A DNA stretch of 7,000 bases from an uncultured Lachnospiraceae bacterium (GTDB taxonomy: Bacteria > Bacillota_A > Clostridia > Lachnospirales > Lachnospiraceae): NCBI GenBank assembly GCA_900555005.1, contig USJM01000093.1, positions 1-7,000 on the forward strand, read 5' to 3'. Below the pieces are notes generated by a model. That model was not told the DNA's origin, did not search any database, and saw nothing but the letters and a program-made list of their open reading frames with translations. Below are positions 1 through 7,000 of this stretch, one piece after another. Within the stretch, counting starts at the first letter, position 1. Each line of letters opens with the position of its first letter. The position numbers and the translations under genes were made by a program.

Positions 1-1644
<1,644 letters not shown>

Positions 1645-1696
1645 GCCTTCCGGCACGCACATGAAAAGCAGACCATCAGATCTCTGAACGCTTGTT

Positions 1697-1718
1697 AAGG
1701 AATATAAAAGGAACATAA
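1697..1718 (+). repeat. 11-bp imperfect tandem repeat in the parC ribosome-binding region
   Basis: Two adjacent copies, AAGGAATATAA (1697-1707) and AAGGAACATAA (1708-1718), differ at one base. Each carries an AGGA Shine-Dalgarno-like core. The nearer core (1709-1712) lies 12 bases from the parC ATG, which is longer than usual, so the ribosome-binding site looks weak or relaxed. The rest of the 80-base gap between parE and parC shows no clear promoter or terminator, which fits co-transcription. Confidence 0.5.
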
Positions 1719-1724
1719 AAACAG

Positions 1725-3955
1725 ATGGCACAGGAAATCATTCAGACTGAGTACAGCGAGATTATGCAGAAGTCCTACATCGATTACGCGATGAGCGTCA
1801 TCGTAGCGAGGGCGCTTCCGGATGTCCGGGACGGGCTGAAGCCAGTCCAGCGCCGGACGCTGTATGACATGTATGAACTCGGAACCCGGTACGACAAGCC
1901 CTACAGAAAAAGTGCGAGGATCGTCGGAGATACGATGGGTAAATTCCATCCGCACGGAGATTCGTCCATCTACGGCGCGCTTGTCGTGATGGCGCAGGAC
2001 TTCAAGATGGGACTGCCGCTTGTGGACGGGCACGGCAACTTCGGATCGATCGAGGGAGACGGAGCCATGCGGTATACAGAGGCCCGCTCCAGAAAATGAC
2101 GCAGGAGGTCTTTCTCTCCGATCTCGACCGGAATGTCGTGGACTTTGTTCCGAACTTCGATGAGACGGAGAAGGAACCAGTCGTGCTGCCTGCGCGGATC
2201 CCGAATCTGCTTGTGAACGGCTCGGAGGGCATCGCCGTCGGCATGGCGACAAATATTCCGCCGCACAACCTCGGCGAAGTCATCGACGCAACCATCGCCC
2301 TGATCCGGGATCAGAACCTTTCGGATAAAAGCTGATGGACGTCGTGAAGGGACCAGATTTCCCGACAGGCGGCATCGTCGTCAACCAGGATGAGCTGGCC
2401 GAAATCTACAGAACCGGAACCGGCAGGATCCGCATCCGCGGAAAGGTCGAGGTCGAAAAGATTCCGCGCACCGAACGCCAGCGGCTGGTTGTGACGCAGA
2501 TTCCGTACACAATGATCGGGATGGGAATCGGGAAGTTTCTCAACGACTGTGCGGCGCTTGCCGACAGCCGGCTTGGAAGCGAGATTGCCGATATTTCAAA
2601 CCAGTCCTCAAAGGAAGGCATCCGGATCGTGCTGGATCTCCGCAAGGGGGCGGATCCGTCTTATATCGAAAAGCTTCTCTATAAAAAGACACGGCTGGAG
2701 GATACCTTCGGCGTCAATATGCTTGCGGTCGCGGACGGACGTCCTGAGACGCTGTCCCTCCGCCGGATTCTGAAGCGCACATCGATTTCCAGTTCGATAT
2801 CGCGACGCGGAAATATACCAGCCTGCTGAAAAGCGAGGAGAAGAAGAAGGAGATTCAGGAAGGCCTGATCCGTGCGGTCGATGTGATTGACCTGATCATC
2901 GAGATCCTCCGCGGCTCAAAGGACCGGAAGATGGTAAAGGACTGCCTTGTGACGGGAACGACAGAGGGAATCCCTTCAAGACGGTAAAATCACAGAAGGC
3001 GGCTTCAAAGCTGCACTTTACAGAGACGCAGGCAGACGCAATCCTGGAGATGAAGCTCTACCGCCTGATCGGTCTCGAGCTTGACTCGCTCCAGGCGGAC
3101 TATGACCAGACGCTGAAGAATATCGCGGTGTACACCGATATTCTGAACAGCTACGACTCAATGGCCAATGTGATCATCTCGGAGCTTCTGTCCTATAAGA
3201 AGGCCTATGCGCGTCCGCGCAGGACGGTCATCACGAATGCCGGTGCGGTTGTGATCGAGGAGAAGAAGGCGGAGGCATACCCGTGCGTCTTCCTGATGGA
3301 CCGCTTCGGGTATGCCCGGACGGTGGACGAGTCTGTATATGAGAAAAACCGGGAAGCGGCGGATTCCGAGAACCGGATCGTCGTGCATACGATGAGCGAC
3401 GCGAAGCTCTGTATCTACACGGACACTGGCCGGCAGCATATTCTCAGAGTCGAGGATGTTCCCCATGGCAAGTTCCGCGACAAGGGAACACCGATCGACA
3501 ACCTCTGCAACTATGATTCGAAGGACGAACTCTACATCGATGTGATCCCGCTTTCCGACATCGTCAACATGCGGCTGATCTTCGTGACGGAGGGAGGTTT
3601 TGTCAAGCAGGTGGAGGGCTCGGAATTTGACGTCGCCAAGAAGACGGTTGCGGCAACAAAGCTGGATGAAGGCGACCGGCTTCTGTCCGTCCATCTCGCT
3701 CATTTCCAGACGACGATGGTGCTCCACACTGCCAATCAGTATCTTCTGCGGATGAACGAGGACGATATCCCGCTGCAGAAAAAAAATGCACGCGGTGTGC
3801 GCGGCATCCTGCTCGGGGAGTCCGACCGTGTTGAGAATGTCTGGTATCTGGAGGAAGGGGCGCCGACGGAGGCTGTAATTGAGGAGAAAACCGTTGCTTT
3901 GAACCATCTGAAGATCTCCCAGCGGGGCACGAAGGGCACAAAGCTCCGCAAATGA
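1725..3955 (+). CDS. parC: DNA topoisomerase IV subunit A (ParC/GyrA family), complete but with four frameshifts
   Basis: DNA-cleaving and rejoining subunit of the topoisomerase. The start [10 protein letters not shown] runs into the family opening [20 protein letters not shown]. The winged-helix QRDR reads [12 protein letters not shown] with Ser80 and Gly84; the catalytic tyrosine is Tyr117 as read (MRYTEAR, codon 2073-2075). The tower and coiled-coil region follows (GPDFPTGG, then [12 protein letters not shown] from about 3050), and then the beta-pinwheel domain to KGTKLRK. No Q-R-R-G-G-K-G GyrA box is seen, only [10 protein letters not shown] and ISQRGTKG, which favours ParC over GyrA. The repaired length is 744 residues. 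One base is missing at each of about 2087, 2329, 2772 and 2975, giving pieces of about 1725-2087, 2087-2329, 2329-2772, 2772-2975 and 2975-3955. The usual A-A-A-M-R-Y is reduced to A-M-R-Y, an apparent loss of two alanine codons. Either a real pseudogene or, far more likely, sequence error. Confidence 0.86.
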
Positions 3956-3988
3956 GCCGGATTTTACATGAAATTGATGCCAAATGAC

Positions 3989-4017
3989 TTGAAATCTATA
4001 TCTTGTAGTGGTAGAGT
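3989..4017 (+). promoter_or_regulatory. Candidate sigma-A promoter for the rimP-nusA-infB operon
   Basis: TTGAAA (3989-3994) is followed by a 17-base spacer and TAGAGT (4012-4017), with TGG directly upstream forming an extended -10 (TGGTAGAGT). Transcription would start near 4024 and give a leader of about 65 bases before rimP. A weaker alternative is TTGATG (3974-3979) with TATATC (3997-4002), also at 17 bases. The position, after the parC stop and before a leader hairpin, supports a promoter here; which pair is used is an inference from consensus matching. Confidence 0.5.
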
Positions 4018-4043
4018 ACAGAGAGTATCAGATAACTGTCGAC

Positions 4044-4074
4044 GAAGAACGGGTTAAAAAACCCGTTCTTCTTT
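4044..4074 (+). terminator. Intrinsic terminator/attenuator hairpin between parC and rimP
   Basis: A perfect 12-bp inverted repeat (GAAGAACGGGTT at 4044-4055, AACCCGTTCTTC at 4060-4071) encloses an AAAA loop, followed by only TTT before CG. The stem is strong but the T-tract is short and interrupted. It may end parC transcripts. If the upstream promoter is real it also lies inside the rimP leader, 17 bases before the ATG, where it could act as an attenuator. NusA autoregulation through a NusA-dependent terminator in the leader of its own operon is known in Bacillus subtilis; that it occurs here is inference. Confidence 0.75.
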
Positions 4075-4090
4075 CGTGTAGAGGGGAAAC

Positions 4091-4567
4091 ATGAACAAGG
4101 CCGTTTATGAGGAAAAGACGGAGCAGCTCCTTCTCCCGATTACAGAGGCCGGAGGCTATGAGCTGGTCGATGTAGAGTTTGTGAAGGAAGGCGGCAGCTG
4201 GTATCTGCGCGGTTACATCGACAAGCCTGGCGGAGTGACGGTGGATGACTGTGAGCATGTCAGCCGGTCGCTGGAGGCTGAGCTGGACAGAGAAGATTTT
4301 ATCGCAGAGCCCTATATCCTGGAGATTTCCTCTCCCGGACTCGGCAGACCGCTGAAAAAGGAAAAGGATTTTGTGAGAAACAAGGGGAAGGACGTCGAGA
4401 TCAGGCTGTTCCGTCCGCAGGAGCATGAGAAAAACTGGGAGGGGACCCTTTCAGACTGGGATGCACAAACAATTACACTGCTGACGGACCAGGGGACAGA
4501 CTCTGCGCGGGACGTTACTTTCAGCAGGGAGAATATTGCCCTGATCAGGGAAGCATTTGACTGGTAA
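4091..4567 (+). CDS. rimP: Ribosome maturation factor RimP
   Basis: Cytoplasmic protein needed for maturation of the 30S ribosomal subunit. The 158-residue length is typical. The N-terminal domain carries the family pattern of a GGYELVDVEFVKEG strand followed by YLRGYIDKPGGVTVDDCEHV, and the hallmark EISSPGLGRPL lies at residues 78-88, followed by the small SH3-like C-terminal domain ending in ENIALIREAFDW. The ATG at 4091 has a Shine-Dalgarno-like GAGGGG (4081-4086) four bases upstream, and no earlier in-frame start is supported. It is the first gene of the operon, just after the leader hairpin, and is followed by nusA after 23 bases, the standard Bacillota arrangement (ylxS-nusA). The frame is intact throughout, unlike its neighbours on both sides. 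Confidence 0.95.
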   Translation: MNKAVYEEKTEQLLLPITEAGGYELVDVEFVKEGGSWYLRGYIDKPGGVTVDDCEHVSRSLEAELDREDFIAEPYILEISSPGLGRPLKKEKDFVRNKGKDVEIRLFRPQEHEKNWEGTLSDWDAQTITLLTDQGTDSARDVTFSRENIALIREAFDW

Positions 4568-4590
4568 TCCGGGAGGTTGAGGGAAAAATT

Positions 4591-5915
4591 ATGAACGACG
4601 AATTATTCGATTCCTTGCAGTTACTTGAGAAGGAAAAAGGCATCAAGGCGGACGTGCTGATGGATGCGATCAAATCCTCTCTGACAATCGCCTGCGAGAA
4701 GAATTTCATTCGGCGGGGGCTGGCGAATGTCTCTGTCCGGATGGACCCGGTCAAACGCACGCTCGGTGTCTACCTTGACAAGACGGTCGTGGAAGATGTC
4801 GAGGACCCGCTGACGCAGATCTCCCTTGGCGACGCGCAGATGCGGAATGGAAAGTACCAGCTTGGAGATATTGTTCCGGAGGAAGTCAATTCCCGCGGGT
4901 TCAACCGCATCGCGGTCAAAAGCGCCAAGGACGTCATCATGCAGCAGGTGCGCGAGGCTGAGCGCATGAGCCTGTATGCGGATTACTTTGACAAGGAGAA
5001 TAAGGTCATCACCGGAAAGGTTCAGCGCTATGTCGGCCGCAACGTGATCATCAATCTGGGCAAGGTCGATGCGATGCTGACGGAAAGCGAGATGATCCAC
5101 GGGGAGACATTTTATCCGAATGAGCGGGTCAAGGTTTATATCGTTCGTGTGGAGAACGGAACCAAGGGCCCGAGAATCGTGCTTTCCAGAAAGTCTCCGA
5201 ACTTTGTCGGGCGCTCTTCGAGGAGGAGGTCGCGGAAGTCGCGGATGGAACGGTCGAGATCAAGGCGATTGCGCGCGAGGCGGGATCCCGCTCGAAGATG
5301 GCGGTCTGGTCCAATGTCGACACCGTGGATGCTGTCGGGGCCTGCGTCGGCCAGAACGGAAGCCGTGTGGCCGCCGTCGTCGACGAACTGGGCGGAGAGA
5401 AGATCGACATCGTCGCGTGGGATGAAAACCCGGCATACTTTATTGAAAACGCTCTCAGCCCTGCGAAGGTTGTCACCGTTCTGGTTGACGAGGATGAGCG
5501 TTCCGCGAAGGTTGTCGTTCCGGATTACCAGCTTTCTCTTGCAATCGGCAAGGAAGGCCAGAATGCAAGGCTGACCGCAAGGCTGACCGGCTTCAAGATC
5601 GACATCAAGTCCGAGACACAGGCAATCGAGTCCGGCGAGCTTGAAGAGTTCCAGAACGAGTACTATGACGATGGGAACGGAGATTATTCCGCGGAGGATG
5701 ACGGTTCCTACGGCGAGGATTCAGACGATCTCTACAACGATGAGGCTTCTGCTGACGCGGCGGCGCTTTATGACGACGCGATGTACGGCAGCTCTGAAGC
5801 GGATGAGGACCATTCTTTCGGACAGGATATGCCGGATGAGGACGAGGCGCCGGCTGAAAACGAGGCACCGGATGAGAACGGCGACGGCAGCCTGGAAAAC
5901 GGCGAGGCTGAGTGA
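4591..5915 (+). CDS. nusA: Transcription termination/antitermination factor NusA, one frameshift, long acidic tail
   Basis: Binds RNA polymerase and nascent RNA and modulates pausing, termination and antitermination. Repaired length is 441 residues. Order of parts: N-terminal polymerase-binding domain (about 1-130, starting [20 protein letters not shown]), S1 domain (about 135-200, [21 protein letters not shown]), KH1 with GQNG at 254-257 and KH2 with GKEG at 320-323, then a tail of 101 residues (341-441) with no lysine or arginine and many Asp, Glu, Gly and Tyr. There are no C-terminal AR repeats of the E. coli type. The ATG at 4591 is preceded by GAGGG at 4579-4583. One base is missing near 5214 (CGCTCTTC where CGCCTCTTC fits), between S1 and KH1; pieces run 4591-5214 and 5214-5915 in different frames. 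Conservation resumes at once ([20 protein letters not shown]), so this is probably a sequence error in an essential gene. Confidence 0.93.
5565..5588 (+). repeat. Perfect 12-bp tandem repeat in the nusA KH2 region
   Basis: GCAAGGCTGACC occurs twice back to back (5565-5576 and 5577-5588), encoding ARLTARLT within [15 protein letters not shown]. Family members usually read ARLAARLTG or similar, so the protein repeat is ancestral; only the exact nucleotide identity of the two units is notable. It is a potential slippage site, although the frame is intact here. Confidence 0.7.
5835..5870 (+). repeat. 18-bp imperfect tandem repeat in the nusA acidic tail
   Basis: Two in-frame 18-base units (5835-5852 and 5853-5870) match at 14 of 18 positions and encode DEDEAP and AENEAP; a partial third unit follows (DENG). 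This suggests the acidic tail has grown by small in-frame duplications. Confidence 0.5.
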
Positions 5916-5982
5916 CGGCCGCTGAAGGCTGTGGCTGAAGAGCGCCGGGGAGACGATGAACGGGTTCCGGAACAGGGGGAAT

Positions 5983-6252
5983 ATGGCACAGGTCAGAAAA
6001 CAACCGCTCCGTAAGTGTGCGGGATGCGGACTTATGAAAGAAAAAAAAGAGCTGGTTCGGATCGTAAAAACAGAAGCCGGCACAGTCCGGATCGATCAGA
6101 CCGGAAAGCTGAACGGACGAGGCGTCTATCTCTGCCGGGATACCGGATGTCTGCAGAAGGCGCGGAAAAGCCGGGCTCTTGAGCGGAGCCTGAAGTGTGC
6201 CGTCCCGCCTGATGTCTATGATGAAATCGGGAGGCAGCTGGATGGCGGATAA
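5983..6252 (+). CDS. ylxR: YlxR-family RNA-binding protein (RnpM)
   Basis: Small basic RNA-binding protein of the DUF448/YlxR family; the family member in B. subtilis is reported to bind RNase P RNA and modulate its activity. With the ATG at 5983 the protein has 89 residues. It shows the family signature LRKCAGCGLMKEKKELVRIV (Cys12 and Cys15) and NGRGVYLC (residues 44-51), with further cysteines at 51 and 56. An upstream in-frame ATG at 5956 would add nine residues (MNGFRNRGN). I prefer 5983 because family members begin only a few residues before the K-x-P-x-R-x-C segment, but both starts have G-rich upstream sequence at short spacing, so the choice is not certain. It lies 67 bases after nusA, and its 3' end overlaps ylxQ by 11 bases. 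Confidence 0.9.
   Translation: MAQVRKQPLRKCAGCGLMKEKKELVRIVKTEAGTVRIDQTGKLNGRGVYLCRDTGCLQKARKSRALERSLKCAVPPDVYDEIGRQLDGG
6229..6234 (+). promoter_or_regulatory. Ribosome-binding site of ylxQ, inside the ylxR 3' end
   Basis: GGGAGG lies seven bases before the ATG at 6242. It decides the start of ylxQ against the upstream in-frame ATG at 6197, which has no comparable site and would lengthen the overlap with ylxR. Its location within the ylxR coding sequence suggests translational coupling. Confidence 0.75.
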
Positions 6253-6577
6253 CGACAAAAGAGTTTTAGCTTATCTGGGCCTTGCGAAAAGAGCCGGAAA
6301 GGTTGCCTCCGGGGAATTTCAGACGGAGGAAGCCATCAAGAGAGGGAGAGCTGAGCTGGTGCTGATTGCCGGTGACGCTTCTGACAATACAAAGAAAAAA
6401 TTTCGGAATATGTGTGACTGGCATCATGCCCGGATGATTGTCTGTTCCGACAGGGCGGCGCTGGGGCTGAGCATCGGCTGCAGTGAGCGTGCATGCCTGG
6501 CGCTGACGGATACCGGTTTTGCGGCAGTCATCGAGAAAACCCTGGGGGCAGATACCGACAGGGAGCGGAGGTATTGA
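6242..6577 (+). CDS. ylxQ: YlxQ, L7Ae-family ribosomal/K-turn RNA-binding protein
   Basis: A 111-residue protein of the L7Ae/L30e/S12e/Gadd45 family; members bind kink-turn RNA, and bacterial YlxQ is a non-essential RNA-binding protein of unclear cellular role. The family core is visible: YLGLAKRAGKVASGEFQTEE (11-30), AIKRGRAELVLIAGDASDNT (31-50), KKKF and the C-terminal GFAAVIEK helix. The start at 6242 is set by GGGAGG seven bases upstream and by the close match of ADNDKRVLAYLGLAKRAGK to the family N-terminus. It overlaps ylxR by 11 bases, and only one base separates its stop from the infB start, typical of this operon. The frame is intact. Confidence 0.92.
   Translation: MADNDKRVLAYLGLAKRAGKVASGEFQTEEAIKRGRAELVLIAGDASDNTKKKFRNMCDWHHARMIVCSDRAALGLSIGCSERACLALTDTGFAAVIEKTLGADTDRERRY
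6567..6571 (+). promoter_or_regulatory. Ribosome-binding site of infB
   Basis: GGAGG lies seven bases before the TTG at 6579, within the last codons of ylxQ. It supports TTG as the infB start, because no in-frame ATG occurs until 6657, which would discard the conserved N-terminal domain. Confidence 0.8.
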
Positions 6578-6578
6578 A

Positions 6579-7000
6579 TTGGGAAATATCAGAGTACATG
6601 AACTTGCAAAATCGCTTGGTGTGGAGACTTCAAAGGTTCTCTCGGCACTGGAAGCCATGGGCGTAAAAGCAACGAACATGAGCGGGGTCGATGAGGAGAC
6701 CTGCGCGAAGATCCGCAGAAAGCTTTCGCCTTCCGCTCAGCCCGCTTCAGACGGAGAGCAGAGGACCGGGCAGGAATCCCGTCAGGAGGCCGCTCCGAAG
6801 AAGAAACGAATTGTCGCAGTCTTCCGGCCACAGAATTCAAGAAGCGGCATGATGAAGGGAAGATCCGGCGCGGCGGACAGCCAGCGGGACCACGCTGCCC
6901 GTCCGCACAGAAAGCCTGAGCAGACGGCACCCGCTTCTGAGAAGGGAACCGGAACAGCGCAGCGCAGACCGGCGGCCCCCCTGCCCCGCCGCGCGCCCTG
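6579..7000 (+). CDS. infB: Translation initiation factor IF-2, N-terminal part, truncated by the window edge
   Basis: GTPase that delivers initiator fMet-tRNA to the 30S subunit and promotes subunit joining. Only the first 140 codons are present and the frame stays open to the edge. Starting from TTG, read as methionine, the protein begins MGNIRVHELAKSLGVETSKV, the conserved IF2_N fold, followed by LSALEAMGVKATNMSGVDEE. After about residue 50 it becomes the low-complexity Lys/Arg/Pro/Ala/Gln/Ser linker typical of clostridial IF-2, including KKKRIVAVFRPQNSR. The GTPase domain lies beyond the window. It follows the ylxQ stop after one base, so translation is probably coupled. Confidence 0.93.
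   Translation, partial: MGNIRVHELAKSLGVETSKVLSALEAMGVKATNMSGVDEETCAKIRRKLSPSAQPASDGEQRTGQESRQEAAPKKKRIVAVFRPQNSRSGMMKGRSGAADSQRDHAARPHRKPEQTAPASEKGTGTAQRRPAAPLPRRAP

Noticed and set aside
3158..3907. A 249-codon open frame on the minus strand opposite parC
   Set aside because: It mirrors the parC pinwheel-domain coding sequence, has no recognisable domain, and the + strand frame is clearly conserved; it is a GC-driven shadow.
5956..5982. Upstream start for ylxR at 5956
   Set aside because: It adds nine residues not typical of the family; kept only as an alternative in the ylxR entry because the ribosome-binding sites do not decide between the two starts.
5605..6258. A 217-codon open frame on the minus strand across the nusA tail and ylxR
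   Set aside because: Its product is rich in Arg/Pro/His, as expected from the complement of an acidic-tail gene, and it covers two real genes on the + strand.

Overview
This is a housekeeping region of a Bacillota (Firmicutes) chromosome. The moderately high GC, the gene order rimP-nusA-ylxR-ylxQ-infB, and a NusA that ends in an acidic tail directly after its KH domains fit a clostridial, probably Lachnospiraceae-like, organism. That placement is inferred from gene content and remembered family sequences, not from a database search. All genes are on the + strand.

Left block (1-3955): a type II topoisomerase pair. First comes the C-terminal part of a GyrB/ParE-type ATPase-Toprim subunit that runs in from the left edge (to 1644). 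After an 80-base gap comes a complete GyrA/ParC-type cleavage subunit (1725-3955). The A subunit has no clear GyrA box, and its two QRDR positions fall at Ser80 and Gly84, which is ParC numbering. I therefore favour topoisomerase IV (parE-parC) over a second gyrase.

Middle (3956-4090): a 135-base intergenic stretch with a plausible extended -10 promoter, then a perfect 12-bp stem with an AAAA loop and a short, impure T-tract just before rimP. It looks like a weak intrinsic terminator or attenuator in the leader of the nusA operon.

Right block (4091-7000): rimP (30S maturation), nusA (transcription elongation/termination), ylxR/rnpM (RNA-binding, RNase P-associated), ylxQ (L7Ae-family RNA-binding protein) and the first 140 codons of infB (IF-2, TTG start). 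Spacing is tight: ylxR and ylxQ overlap by 11 bases and infB starts one base after the ylxQ stop. The five form the conserved transcription-translation operon.

The most notable signal is damage to reading frames. Seven sites (two in parE, four in parC, one in nusA) each lack exactly one base in a short run of identical bases, and parC also seems to have lost two alanine codons beside its catalytic tyrosine. nusA and topoisomerase genes are normally essential, and protein conservation is intact on both sides of every break. Sequencing or assembly deletion error is therefore much the likeliest explanation. I found no novel system, mobile element, CRISPR array or RNA gene in the window.
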